Counted from the stretch's first letter, positions 1 to 8,854 are shown. The stretch is DNA of 28,179 nt from Paracoccaceae bacterium (GCA_020852535.1 JADZAO010000019.1:1-28179); one strand, 5' to 3'. Notes: generated by a model not told the origin, from the letters alone. Numbers and translations: made by a program.

Positions 1-1
1 A

Positions 2-64
2 GGCTCAAAAAGCCCGCCATCAGCCAAAGACGAAGGCCAGACAGACCACAAGTCGTCTGACGTC
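2..64 (+). CDS. possible 3' end of an incomplete plus-strand CDS
   Basis: An open frame runs in from the window edge and ends at a TAG at 62-64. It reads as a polar tail ending in DHKSSDV. Only 20 residues are visible and no family can be assigned. The next stretch is non-coding, which fits a gene end here, but chance cannot be excluded. Confidence 0.2.
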
Positions 65-245
65 TAGCAACAAAAGCGCCCAAGACAGTTTTGATATCAA
101 GCATCTTTACTTCCCATAACACAAAAGCAATTGCGCGAATGCGCAGCTTTGAACGGTTCAGCCAAAACGTCGAAGTTTACATCAGTCATTAGACTATGAT
201 CTTTTGTCGTCAACCTAAAACACAACAGATAAAACGACAAAAAAA

Positions 246-300
246 CCAGACCAGACCAGACCAGACCAGACCAGACCAGACCAGACCAGACCAGACCAGA
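246..300. repeat. perfect pentanucleotide microsatellite (CCAGA)x11
   Basis: Eleven uninterrupted copies of CCAGA fill 246-300, flanked by A-rich sequence. The gene-poor stretch 65-498 around it has no convincing coding region. On the minus strand the repeat falls in a short open frame (330 to 97, TTG start) translating as repeated WSGLV. Five is not a multiple of three, so copy-number change would shift that frame. I see no ribosome-binding site or homology supporting that frame as a gene, so I treat this as a tandem repeat in intergenic DNA. Confidence 0.9.
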
Positions 301-498
301 AAATAAGACTATTTTTAACCCGAATAGCAAGTACTACCGCAAAACCTTATGAGGTCAATCGATGTTTGATTATCCCCAATTAAGAACTATTGATAGAGCA
401 TTGCCAAATGTGGGACAGCCTTGATCCAAACAACGCTAAAATAAAACTCAATGTGAAATTATCACTCCAAACTGTCTTGATCAGGAATATAAAACCAA

Positions 499-844
499 TC
501 ACATCAGGTACAAACCTTCGGCGGTTTCAAGGAAGATACTTTCGACATTGAACAGGCGGTACCGTTGAAGCCCGAGGTAATAATCGTCACCGGCAGTAAC
601 TGGGAAGCTTACGTTCCCGGCGGCGCTTGGGTCGGAGTTATCCCTAGCGCGCAGACCTTGCACGAGCAAAAGATAAGCTAGCGGGGCTCATGCAAGGCCC
701 TACATTTATCGGCATCAAAGCGGTCAGGTTCATGCTATCTGGAACCAAATTTATAACAACCTATACAACTTCGTGACCATACAACAAATCGCCAAATGAT
801 TACACCCAAAGATCTTTACGGATCTCGATCCAGAAACGACTTAG
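499..844 (+). pseudogene. iron-siderophore ABC transporter substrate-binding protein, decayed fragment
   Basis: Two consecutive reading frames carry pieces of a FecB/TroA-like periplasmic binding protein (COG0614). The first, 499-681, contains FGGFKEDTFDIEQAVPLKP, then VIIVTG and NWEAYVPGGAWVG. It ends in TAG at 679-681. The second, 710-844, is one frame over and contains HAIWNQIYNNLYNFVTIQQ and LHPKIFTDLDPE, with an internal TGA at 798-800 and TAG at 842-844. The order matches the C-terminal lobe of such proteins. The N-terminal half, the signal peptide and any transporter partners are missing here. One frameshift and several stops show it is dead. Family assignment is from recalled motifs. 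Confidence 0.7.
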
Positions 845-1046
845 AAGCTTGGCAACTTCATCCTCTGAACGCGCGGTTTTGGTCAGTAAATGAACTTCAG
901 CTCGAACTAGCCTCACCATCTGTCTTTGAAGACTTAAGAAATTCAAAAGGGCCCTAAGTAGATCGAACGGTGCTAGAGAACATGCGGGACCAATCTAGCC
1001 AAGGATTGCAGCCATCAACCCACCTTTGCAAAACAGGCCATTGATT

Positions 1047-2423
1047 TTAAGCAACAGGCACCACGCCCGCCAAAACCTCGCCCGCCGCCAGTAGTAAATC
1101 CTCGCGATGCCAATCGGCCAAAAGCTGCACGCCCATCGGTGTAGCTCCCGTCAAATCTGTTGTTACCACCAAACTTGGCAAAGCCATCACCGGCGGCACA
1201 GTTTGCGGCAATTGCGCTTCTTGAACACGAAGAAAATCCGCTTCCGACCGCACGTCAAGGTGGTCAGGGAAAGGCGGCTCGCCCGATACGGGACACAGCA
1301 CAAGCGGCCAATCAGAAAGAAAACACCGCCACAACCGAACCAACCTTACACGATTCTGCAGCACATCCATCAGTATGCCTGCCGTCAGAGGCGGAACCAT
1401 ACGATCCAAAAGACCATAGATAAAAAGCGCATCGGGATCGCCCTCATGTTCCACAACCGCCTGAGGCAGGCCATGACGCATATCAGCACTTAAAAGAATA
1501 TACAGAAGATCCCAAGCCTCACGCCAAGGCGGGGTCGCAACCTCTTCAACGACATATCCTGCCTTAATCAAACACTCCGCCGCCGCAAACAATGCGGCTC
1601 GCACAGCAGGATCCACCGCCATCCCATCCGGCGATACACAAAGCGCTACTTTTCGCGCGACGGGCGGACCCTCAAGCGGTGCCGCAATCGCCCAAGGATC
1701 GCGCGGATCATAAGCCGACATCGCCCTTAGCCCCAACCGCAAATCCGCAACAGACCGCGCCAGTGGACCCGATACTGCCAGCATTTGACAAGCAATCAGC
1801 TGATCCGCTGCAGTGGCGTTATAGGAAGGAACTCGCCCCAAAGAAGGCCGCAACCCATGCACGCCACAAGCATAAGCAGGATAGCGGATCGATCCCCCAA
1901 AATCCGTCCCAAGCGCCAAAGCCCCCATGCCCGAGGCCACCGCGGCCCCCGCCCCGCCAGATGACCCGCCTGGCGTAATACCCGCCGCACGCGGATTATG
2001 CGTTGCTCCGTGCAATAAATTCCTCGTAAACCAGCGCAATGAAAACGCAGGCGTATTCGTCCGCCCCACGATCACCGCCCCCACCCGCCGCAAGGATGCC
2101 ACTACCGGACTGTCACTTTCCGCCACCAACTCCGCCTGCATCCGCAATCCGTTAGTTGTAGCATAACCCTTTTGATCGACACTCACCTTAATTGTCACAG
2201 GAACGCCCGCCATCGGTCCCGCATCCTCGCCTCGTACCAGTGCCGCATCAACCGCATCCGCGGCAGCCAAAGCCTCATCGTCACAACGCGTCACAATGGC
2301 ATTCAGCCCACCATTCACCGCATCGATCCGCTCCAGCGCAGCCAACGCCACCTCCCGCGCCGAAACCTGCTTTCGGGCAACCAGCCCCACCACTTCGACC
2401 GCTGTCAGATCAGCCAACCCCAT
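1047..2423 (-). CDS. amidase (amidase-signature family)
   Basis: This 458-residue protein belongs to the amidase signature family, which hydrolyses amide bonds with a Ser-cisSer-Lys triad. The lysine lies in VPVTIKVSVD (about Lys79), the cis-serine in PGGSSGG (about Ser154) and the nucleophile in DFGGSIR (about Ser178). The 24-residue spacing of the two serines is as expected. I chose the ATG at 2423 (MGLADL) because GGAGG lies 7 bases upstream; an in-frame start at 2495 would add 24 residues and lacks such a site. Length is normal for the family. The substrate is unknown; there is no GatB or GatC next to it, so it is probably not the Glu-tRNA amidotransferase. The GntR regulator gene upstream on the same strand might control it, but 351 bp separate them. 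Confidence 0.9.
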   Translation of the reverse strand: MGLADLTAVEVVGLVARKQVSAREVALAALERIDAVNGGLNAIVTRCDDEALAAADAVDAALVRGEDAGPMAGVPVTIKVSVDQKGYATTNGLRMQAELVAESDSPVVASLRRVGAVIVGRTNTPAFSLRWFTRNLLHGATHNPRAAGITPGGSSGGAGAAVASGMGALALGTDFGGSIRYPAYACGVHGLRPSLGRVPSYNATAADQLIACQMLAVSGPLARSVADLRLGLRAMSAYDPRDPWAIAAPLEGPPVARKVALCVSPDGMAVDPAVRAALFAAAECLIKAGYVVEEVATPPWREAWDLLYILLSADMRHGLPQAVVEHEGDPDALFIYGLLDRMVPPLTAGILMDVLQNRVRLVRLWRCFLSDWPLVLCPVSGEPPFPDHLDVRSEADFLRVQEAQLPQTVPPVMALPSLVVTTDLTGATPMGVQLLADWHREDLLLAAGEVLAGVVPVA

Positions 2424-2774
2424 GCGCAAACCTCCAGCCATTCGTCTCTTCTCAAAAGACCTTCCTTTATCGTCAAGATTGACTAACAAGGTCATGCGAT
2501 CAAGCGGTTTTAATGGACGAAAAAGAACACTACCTCGACAATATATTTATCAAACATCTCTAGCGTTCCCCAAAGTATAAATTCTATTATCTAATACATC
2601 TAAGAAATCGGTTCAAAAGCCAAAACGGGCATTAGATCCCCTTCTACAACAACCACCGTCCTCATACTGCCCCCTAGCAGGCAACCACCTAGCCTACCGT
2701 CGGCTACTTCAACTCAATAAAAAAGTCATTTTTTTCCTTTACTGGGACAAAAGGCACAACGGACTACTCCATAA
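2424..2774. other. intergenic stretch between gntR-type gene and amidase
   Basis: No open frame with coding character was found. I also found no copy of the TTGTAT/ATACAA half-site that lies upstream of the regulator. A short inverted repeat (TAGCC/GGCTA, about 2693-2709) is present, but no U-tract supports a terminator. Confidence 0.5.
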
Positions 2775-3410
2775 TTAGCGCGTGCGAATTTCTCCGGCGT
2801 CCACCCGCAATCGCGTCTCAAAGGCCTTGCTGATATGCTGGCGCAGCGCCTGATAAGCCGCCTCGCCATCATGTGCTTCGATGGCACTGATGATCCGGGC
2901 ATGCTCAGCCAAGGCAACCTCGTCCCGTCCTTCCGCAGCAAAGGACGTGTTAGCCATTAAAGCCATTGTCCGGTGTACCAGATCAAGCTGTTGCACAAGA
3001 AAGCGGTTATTACTCGCCAGATGAATTTGTCGATGAAAGCGCTTGTTTGCACGACTCAACAGCTTCGGATCACCGCCCAGCAATCCACGGTCATCGTTCA
3101 CCATCCCCCGCAAAACACGGATCTCCTCGTCGGTCGCATGCCGTGCCGCCAACCGTGCAGCCAAACCCTCCAGTTCAGTCCGTACCGCATAAAGATCAAT
3201 CAACTGCTTATGATCAAGTGACGCGACGATCAGGCTACGCCCATCCCGCGTCAACATTGCCTGCGTCTCCAGCCGCTGCAAAGCCTCGCGCACAGGTGTA
3301 CGCGAAACCCCCAATCGCTCAGCAAGCTCAGATTCCACAAGCCGATCACCAAGCTTATACAATCCCGCATCAATCGCTTCGAGAATCAGCGTATAAGCAT
3401 CTTTTTGCAC
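2775..3410 (-). CDS. GntR family transcriptional regulator, FadR/FCD subfamily
   Basis: A 211-residue regulator. The N-terminal winged helix-turn-helix (about residues 20-52) includes LVESELAERLGVSRTPVREA, the hallmark of GntR proteins. The C-terminal all-helical FCD domain carries the usual metal-ligand histidines (NKRFHRQIH, EHARIISAI, QHISKAF), typical of regulators that sense small carboxylates. I chose the GTG at 3410 (VQKDAYTLI), preceded by GGGAGG with a 9-base gap. A longer frame from 3497 would put the palindromic operator inside the coding region. That operator, immediately upstream, suggests autoregulation. Ligand and targets are unknown; the downstream amidase and the divergent waaA are the nearest candidates. 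Confidence 0.88.
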   Translation of the reverse strand: MQKDAYTLILEAIDAGLYKLGDRLVESELAERLGVSRTPVREALQRLETQAMLTRDGRSLIVASLDHKQLIDLYAVRTELEGLAARLAARHATDEEIRVLRGMVNDDRGLLGGDPKLLSRANKRFHRQIHLASNNRFLVQQLDLVHRTMALMANTSFAAEGRDEVALAEHARIISAIEAHDGEAAYQALRQHISKAFETRLRVDAGEIRTR

Positions 3411-3455
3411 CGCTTTCAGCCTCCCGTCCCGTAACCACCCAATCTTTGCATTGGG

Positions 3456-3471
3456 ATACAATTGTATACAA
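3456..3471. promoter_or_regulatory. probable GntR-type operator (two overlapping palindromes)
   Basis: ATACAATTGTAT (3456-3467) and TTGTATACAA (3462-3471) are both perfect palindromes sharing a half-site. They lie between the divergent GntR gene (start 3410) and waaA (start 3543). FadR-subfamily GntR proteins often bind short AT-rich palindromes containing TTGTATACAA-like cores, so autoregulation is likely. Binding itself is inferred. Confidence 0.6.
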
Positions 3472-3542
3472 AAAAGACTGCAGCTTTCAACCGGCACAAG
3501 ATAGGTCTTGGCCTTGCGGAGAACGGCAGTGTAATTAAAGCT

Positions 3543-4886
3543 ATGACTGTCGCACCCTTCACCAATCCACCGCGCGCGCCCATCTCTCTGGCGCTTTGGG
3601 TATATCTCAGCCTGACAGCACTGCTCTCTCCCCTCGCAAACCCGCTATTACGCCGTCGACTGTCTATCGGCAAAGAAGACTCTACCCGCTGGCGCGAAAA
3701 ACTAGGCGAGACAAATCTTGCCCGCCCCGATGGGCCACTTGTCTGGCTTCATGCCGTCAGCGTGGGCGAAGGGCTATCGGTCCTGCCACTTCTTACTAGA
3801 ATTACCCCCCATGCACATGTGCTGCTAACCTGCACGACCGTCACATCGGCCCGATTAATGGCCGAACGCGTACCTAAAAACGTCACCGTACAGTTCCTGC
3901 CGCTTGATCTACCCAACCCTGTCCGCCGTTTCTTGCACCACTGGCAACCCAATGTGGCGGTCATGGTGGAAAGCGAATTCTGGCCGCGTCTCATCTGCGA
4001 AACCCACCGACACGGCATTCCACTTCTGCTCATCAATACCCGCATTTCCGATACCTCAATGGCGCGTTGGGCACATCTTCGCGGATTGTCCCGTACTCTC
4101 TTGCGACGTTTTTCTGCCCTAACCGCTCCCAACCAAAGTGCGGCAACAAAACTCATCACCCTCGGTGCCGATCCGTCACGAGTAACCATCACAGGTTCTC
4201 TCAAACGCAGCGCGAACCGCCTTCCAGTCGATACAGCCGAGCTGGAACGCCTGCGGCAAGCCACGATAGGCCGCACGCTCTGGCTTGCTGCTTCAACCCA
4301 TCCGGGCGAGGAAACATTAATGGCAGCCGCACACCGGCAGCTGCGCGAAACCCTGCCCAACGCCCTACTAATCCTCGCCCCGCGCCATCCCAACCGTGCC
4401 GCGACAATCAAAGCCGATCTGAAAGCCGCAGGCCACACCGTAAGCCAACGAACTAAAGGCGAGCTTCCTGCAGGCGACATCTACCTTGCCGATACGCTGG
4501 GTGAACTTGGCCTCTGGTTCGACCTTTGCTCCGTATCTTTCATTGGCGGCTCGCTAGTGCCGGTAGGCGGCCATAACGCCTATGAGCCGGCTCTGCATGG
4601 TTCAGCCATCCTGCACGGTCCGATGGTAGGAAATTTCTCCGACCTTTACGCCCGCCTCGATACATCCAAAGCTGCAGAATGCGTAACAGCCGAAAGCCTC
4701 GCCCCCGCCCTACTACGCCTGCAGAACCCTAAAATCCGCGAAACGATGGTTCGCTCTGCCACACAGGCACTTGCAGCCGAAGACGACGCAACCACTTACA
4801 CAGCGGCACTTATTTTTAGCGCGCTTTCCACCACGGCAGCTTCCAACGACGATGGGTCCAGAGCCACTGGTCCATATGCGCCCTAA
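3543..4886 (+). CDS. waaA: 3-deoxy-D-manno-octulosonic acid (Kdo) transferase
   Basis: WaaA/KdtA transfers Kdo from CMP-Kdo to lipid A precursor at the inner membrane. The 447-residue frame shows an N-terminal hydrophobic anchor (about residues 14-35), then the conserved block RWREKLGE...GPLVWLHAVSVGE with the catalytic-type glutamate (about Glu76). Later come VESEFWPRL, STHPGEE and GGSLVPVGGHNAYEPA, all diagnostic of Kdo transferases. The ATG at 3543 (MTVAPFTN) is preferred over a TTG at 3462, which would put the operator inside the gene; the ribosome site is weak (TTAAAG). The 3' end overlaps the convergent acyltransferase by 71 bp, and the last 20 or so residues look like a low-conservation extension. 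The neighbours are also envelope-lipid genes. Confidence 0.93.
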   Translation: MTVAPFTNPPRAPISLALWVYLSLTALLSPLANPLLRRRLSIGKEDSTRWREKLGETNLARPDGPLVWLHAVSVGEGLSVLPLLTRITPHAHVLLTCTTVTSARLMAERVPKNVTVQFLPLDLPNPVRRFLHHWQPNVAVMVESEFWPRLICETHRHGIPLLLINTRISDTSMARWAHLRGLSRTLLRRFSALTAPNQSAATKLITLGADPSRVTITGSLKRSANRLPVDTAELERLRQATIGRTLWLAASTHPGEETLMAAAHRQLRETLPNALLILAPRHPNRAATIKADLKAAGHTVSQRTKGELPAGDIYLADTLGELGLWFDLCSVSFIGGSLVPVGGHNAYEPALHGSAILHGPMVGNFSDLYARLDTSKAAECVTAESLAPALLRLQNPKIRETMVRSATQALAAEDDATTYTAALIFSALSTTAASNDDGSRATGPYAP

Positions 4887-5697
4887 CCTGTGTTTCCAAA
4901 CTGTCGTTCAGCGCTTGCGTCATAATCTCGGGCTTTGAATGCGGAACAGGTGCCTCAATAAGTAGATCAAATCCGCCATCCTCGCGGCGGATGCCATAGG
5001 TTGGCACAATCAGCGCATCATAGCGCAGCGCTAGTTCCGCCGATGACAACGCCGTCAAAGCCTCACGTCCCATAAAGGTCAGCGGTGCACCGTCTCCCAT
5101 ATACTGGTCAAGAACCACACCCAGCATGCCGCCCGAACGCAAAAATCGCACCATATCAGAAAGACCCTGCCGTCCACGCGGGAACAATGGCTTGCCGATT
5201 GAGGAAATCGCAGCGACATAATGGCGGTTAAAAAACGGGTTTCCCATCGGGCGATAAAGCCCCCCGACACGGTATCCCTTCAAAATCAGCGCAGCGCGGA
5301 TCGCATCGTAATTGCCAATATGCCCCGTCACCAAAATCACCGGACGTCCGGCTTCATGCGCTTTAGCCAAAGCCGCGACACCCGCACCCGTCAGGGGTTC
5401 ATTCCTAATCCGCTCAATGAAATCGCGCGAAGAGTAAAGTTCAATCAGCGACTGGCCAAGGTTTTCAGGGACGCGCCGCACCATCCGCTCCACTTCCGCT
5501 TTAGACAAATCGGGGAAAATCAGCGCAAGGTTCTCGCGGATACGCAATCCATAACCGCCCAAAGGCGATACGATCCGTGACATAACCCAGCTTGCCAGAC
5601 GCCGCCGCATATCAAAGGGCAAACGCAACATCAGCCATATCGCCACCCGGATCAGGCGATCAGTCAACCAATAAAGCAAGGTATTAAAACGGAGCAT
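4816..5697 (-). CDS. LpxL-like lysophospholipid/lipid A acyltransferase
   Basis: A 293-residue member of the lipid A late acyltransferase (LPLAT/HtrB) family, which adds a secondary acyl chain to lipid A. It has an N-terminal hydrophobic segment (roughly residues 5-30) and the active-site HxxxxD motif as HIGNYD (about His126 and Asp131). Family blocks GLYRPMGNPFFN and GMLGVVLDQYMGDGAPLTF follow. It ends WLWTHRRWK, typical of HtrB proteins. I chose the ATG at 5697 (MLRFN) because AAGGA lies just upstream; an in-frame start at 5724 is less likely. It is convergent with waaA and their 3' ends overlap. Acyl chain and exact acceptor cannot be told from sequence. Confidence 0.9.
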   Translation of the reverse strand: MLRFNTLLYWLTDRLIRVAIWLMLRLPFDMRRRLASWVMSRIVSPLGGYGLRIRENLALIFPDLSKAEVERMVRRVPENLGQSLIELYSSRDFIERIRNEPLTGAGVAALAKAHEAGRPVILVTGHIGNYDAIRAALILKGYRVGGLYRPMGNPFFNRHYVAAISSIGKPLFPRGRQGLSDMVRFLRSGGMLGVVLDQYMGDGAPLTFMGREALTALSSAELALRYDALIVPTYGIRREDGGFDLLIEAPVPHSKPEIMTQALNDSLETQVRAHMDQWLWTHRRWKLPWWKAR

Positions 5698-5788
5698 CAC
5701 GATCCTTAGGTCGCAGACACACAAACCTAGCGCTGCATCAGGCTAAATATAACCGCGCTACCTCACGCTCACAAGAACAGCACGACGA

Positions 5789-5819
5789 TTGACAACACAG
5801 CCTAGGTCATGCCTATGGA
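5789..5819 (+). promoter_or_regulatory. possible sigma70-type promoter for the GT4 gene
   Basis: A perfect TTGACA at 5789-5794 is followed by TATGGA at 5814-5819. The 19-base spacer is long, so the -10 assignment is uncertain. The position, about 20 bases before the chosen start codon at 5840, fits. Confidence 0.3.
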
Positions 5820-5839
5820 CGCTGCCCCAAGGACCAGTC

Positions 5840-6889
5840 ATGCCCGCGCTTTTCGTCACTAACTTCAACCCACGCTTCACCGGCGTCTCATCCACCGCCG
5901 CCGCCGTGTTTGACCAACAGATCCGTAACCTCGACGCGGTGCTGGTAGGCCACCCCCTACCCGGTTGCCCTGAACCAATAACACTACGCCGCGCCCTCGC
6001 GCTATCGCGCACACCACCAAAAGGACTCCCTTTTTCTATTTGGCACGTAAGGCGCAATTCAGAAATGCAAGCTGCCCTATTTGCTCGCGACATCCTAGGC
6101 CTACCTATTCGCATCGTCTTTACCTCAGCCGCGCAACGGCGCCATTCGATCTGGCCACGCTGGCTGATCTCACGCATGAACGCCGTCATCGCCACAACCG
6201 AAGTAGCGGCAAGCTTCGTGCCAAACGTCAACGCCGTGGTGCCGCATGGCGTCGACACCGACCGCTTCACCCCTGCCTCTGACCGCAACGCCGCATGGCG
6301 CGCAACCGGATTTCCAGGCGATTACGGCATAGTCACCGTGGGTCGAATCCGCCCTGAAAAAGGCACAGATCTCTTCGTTAAGACAATGATCAAAGCTCTA
6401 CCAAGCCTCCCCTCGGCCACCGCTGTGGTAATTGGCATGGCCAAGAAGAGCGAAACGACCTTCCTGCAATCGCTTAAAGATCAAGTCGCCGCCGCCGGTC
6501 TAACACAGCGCATCCTATTCCCCGGCGAAATCGCAGCCCAAAAAATGCCACAAGTCTTACAAGGAACTGGCCTTCTGATAGCCCTGCCTCGCTACGAAGG
6601 TTATGGGATCACTCCTCTTGAGGCGATGGCCTGCGGTGTTCCCGTCATTGCCTCGACCGCAGGCCATTTTGCTAAATTCGTAGGAGAAGCGTCAACACAG
6701 CCCGCAGGCAAGATTGTGGCGCAAGAAGACTGGACCGCTGCGGCCGATGCGACGGTAGCGCTCTTGTCCGATCCCTCCCGCTACGCTGCCGTCTCGGCAA
6801 ACGCCCGCAACCGCACCATCCGCCTTTTCGGGATCGCGACTGAGACCGCGGGCATCCGCGCCGTCTATGATCAACTCTGGCACGGTTAA
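5840..6889 (+). CDS. GT4-family glycosyltransferase
   Basis: A 349-residue GT-B fold retaining glycosyltransferase. The C-terminal nucleotide-sugar domain shows VGRIRPEKGTDLF (about 168-179), PGE (about 228-230) and the EX7E signature YEGYGITPLEA (Glu253 and Glu261) followed by MACGVPVIAS. The N-terminal acceptor domain has the HGVDTDRFTP junction (about 136-145). The ATG at 5840 (MPALFVTN) has AAGGA six bases upstream. An upstream TTG at 5789 lies within the candidate -35 and is unlikely. Next to waaA and an LpxL-like gene, a role in LPS core assembly is likely but inferred; sugar and linkage are unknown. Confidence 0.9.
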   Translation: MPALFVTNFNPRFTGVSSTAAAVFDQQIRNLDAVLVGHPLPGCPEPITLRRALALSRTPPKGLPFSIWHVRRNSEMQAALFARDILGLPIRIVFTSAAQRRHSIWPRWLISRMNAVIATTEVAASFVPNVNAVVPHGVDTDRFTPASDRNAAWRATGFPGDYGIVTVGRIRPEKGTDLFVKTMIKALPSLPSATAVVIGMAKKSETTFLQSLKDQVAAAGLTQRILFPGEIAAQKMPQVLQGTGLLIALPRYEGYGITPLEAMACGVPVIASTAGHFAKFVGEASTQPAGKIVAQEDWTAAADATVALLSDPSRYAAVSANARNRTIRLFGIATETAGIRAVYDQLWHG

Positions 6890-7019
6890 CCCACACCAAG
6901 CACAATTTTCCTCTGACAGAGAAGCCCACGACTGCAAGAGAAGACTGCATTGCACCGCTCACAGCTACACGGCCACCTTCCCAACGCAATCTGGGAACTT
7001 GATCTCCAATTGCGTCTTT

Positions 7020-7724
7020 CTAAATCTCGACTGATGCACGATGCGCTGCAAAATCGATCAATGTTGCGGCTTCGCACTTCGTTATTTTTGGGGGTCTTGA
7101 TGGGCAAAAAGGCGCAGTCAAAGCAACGGCCACGGAATGGCCCGAGGCCAATTTAGCATCAAAAAGGACTTGCTCAGTCGCCAAAACCTTACGCCAGCAG
7201 CCAAGTTGCTTGTGACCGACCGAGAAACGTCTCATATCTGAGTAAAACCCCATTCCCTGAGCCTTCACTACAGCTTCCTTGCGTACCCAAAGCCGAAGCC
7301 ATTCAGCAGGTGTTTGAGGCGGTGAAATAGCTTCAGATTCTGAGAGGATGTGAGTTAACGCTGAGGCTGGCACAGAATGAGCGTCCGCCTCAACGTCAAT
7401 ACCAATTGGTAAATGTGAATGCAGCGCAATCATGGCCAATGAGCCAGAGTGACTCAGGTTGAACTGCGGCCCCCCACGGACCTGCGGCTTGCCCCAATGG
7501 CTCAAGTCCACGCAAATAGCAGCCGGTGCAATCTGCAGGGCACCCGCCAAAACCCCACGCAAAAAGATACGTGCCGACAGTGCACGTGTCCGCAATTCAG
7601 GCGTCGCGAAACGACAAGCTAACGCCTGCTCCTCCGGGGTCAGCCAACTAATCAGGGATGCCAAGCAAGGAGCAGCCGCGTCAAGATCAATCCACAAAAG
7701 ATGAGGGGCTATGGGAACACTCAC
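7020..7724 (-). CDS. 4'-phosphopantetheinyl transferase (Sfp type)
   Basis: This enzyme transfers the phosphopantetheine arm of CoA to a carrier-protein serine, turning apo-PCP into the active form. The 234-residue frame shows all three Sfp/Gsp blocks: GGPQFNLSHSG (about 84-94), GIDVEA (about 108-113, Mg-binding Asp and Glu) and WVRKEAVVKAQGMG (about 146-159). The likely client is the PCP domain of the NRPS encoded upstream on the same strand. The GTG at 7724 has no good ribosome site, so the exact start is uncertain. The last 25-30 residues extend past the usual end of the fold and are unremarkable. It is convergent with the GT4 gene and is the last gene of the cluster. Confidence 0.92.
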   Translation of the reverse strand: MSVPIAPHLLWIDLDAAAPCLASLISWLTPEEQALACRFATPELRTRALSARIFLRGVLAGALQIAPAAICVDLSHWGKPQVRGGPQFNLSHSGSLAMIALHSHLPIGIDVEADAHSVPASALTHILSESEAISPPQTPAEWLRLWVRKEAVVKAQGMGFYSDMRRFSVGHKQLGCWRKVLATEQVLFDAKLASGHSVAVALTAPFCPSRPPKITKCEAATLIDFAAHRASVEI

Positions 7725-7833
7725 AAAAAAACCATATGAAACTGCCGAGACGCTAAAACGTTTCCTATCAAGTTCCTATCCAACCGGTACAAAACTTCAG
7801 CAAAACATATCCGATTGCATGACAGATAAAACA

Positions 7834-8727
7834 CTAAGCAAGCACCGTAATTACAATGCCAAGTACTGCTAGAATACTACCAATCCAAGTGAGGATCGGA
7901 AAGCGTTCTCGGCTAAATGCATAGATCAGCAAGATATAGATCACCGGTGCCATCGACGACAGAACCACCGCTCGAACGATCTCTGTATTGGCAAAGGCAG
8001 CCAGCAAAAAGGTCATACCTCCGATCGTACTAATCATTGCACTTGCAACGACCAAATACAGACTCGCGCCGACCTTTTCTGGAGGTGCTTCCCGAAAGAA
8101 AAGAAACAATGGGAAAAAGGCGATGGCAGCGGCGCAAGTTCTCGTAAAAGAAGCAAAAAACGGGGCGACTTCATCAATTACTTCTTTAGCCAGCAGCACT
8201 CCGCCGACTTGGCATGCGACGGCCACAGCCACAAACAAGAAACCAAGGCGAGCCGACTCGGGCTTGTGATAAATGCCACCGGTCTTCTCGGTCTGTGAAC
8301 GGAAGATCACTGCCGTGTAAACACCCACAAATGCTAGGACCACGCCAATTAGGGTCAAAGGCGCCACCGTTTCGCCAAAAACAATACTGCCCAGAGCTGC
8401 AGTCAAAGGCGCATGCAGAGCGAATATGATCGAAGAACGTCGAGGGCCTAACAAGTGTACCGCCTTGAATAGACTGGTCTCTCCGAAGGCGACGCCGATT
8501 ATTCCAGACATAGCTAGAAAAATTAGGACCCGTATGTTGCTTGCATCGATCTGCCCCAAAGCGAATGCAATGATAAATAGCGCTACAGACGCGGTAACGA
8601 ACCGGAACATTGAGAAACGGAACGTACCAAGCTCATCCACCCCCCTATATGCAACCAAAGGACCAATCGCCCAGCAAACCGCAGCGCCAATGGCAAATCC
8701 TTCGCCAAGAAGCGGAACAGAGATCAT
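7834..8727 (-). CDS. EamA/DMT-superfamily transporter, probable exporter
   Basis: A 297-residue integral membrane protein with two EamA repeats of five helices each (about residues 1-140 and 160-297). The repeats are joined by a polar linker (RSQTEKTGGIYHKPES). DMT exporters of this type move amino acids or small metabolites out of the cell. The ATG at 8727 has a purine-rich site (GGAAGGGG) a short distance upstream. It lies 127 bp downstream of the NRPS gene and 109 bp upstream of the PPTase gene, all on one strand. By context it probably exports the cluster's product or protects the producer; the substrate is not readable from sequence. Confidence 0.87.
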   Translation of the reverse strand: MISVPLLGEGFAIGAAVCWAIGPLVAYRGVDELGTFRFSMFRFVTASVALFIIAFALGQIDASNIRVLIFLAMSGIIGVAFGETSLFKAVHLLGPRRSSIIFALHAPLTAALGSIVFGETVAPLTLIGVVLAFVGVYTAVIFRSQTEKTGGIYHKPESARLGFLFVAVAVACQVGGVLLAKEVIDEVAPFFASFTRTCAAAIAFFPLFLFFREAPPEKVGASLYLVVASAMISTIGGMTFLLAAFANTEIVRAVVLSSMAPVIYILLIYAFSRERFPILTWIGSILAVLGIVITVLA

Positions 8728-8854
8728 GTCCTGCCCCTTCCCAACAATCTTTTGACTGCTGTCAGATGATCAGAAAAGCAGCGCCGTTGCACCAGCTTTA
8801 CAACAGCCGCAATCACGTCAGATACATTTGAGCAGCGCAAAACGCATGTTCCGG

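Noticed and set aside
97..330. Minus-strand frame of 77 codons containing WSGLV repeats
   Set aside because: TTG start, no ribosome site, and the repetitive part is just the translated microsatellite; no recognisable family.
797..958. Plus-strand small frame starting MITPKDLYGSRSRND
   Set aside because: Overlaps the better-supported substrate-binding protein remnant in another frame and lacks a ribosome site.
3749..4480. Minus-strand frame of 243 codons antisense to waaA
   Set aside because: Arg/Ser-rich composition typical of an antisense shadow; waaA motifs cover the same bases in the plus frame.
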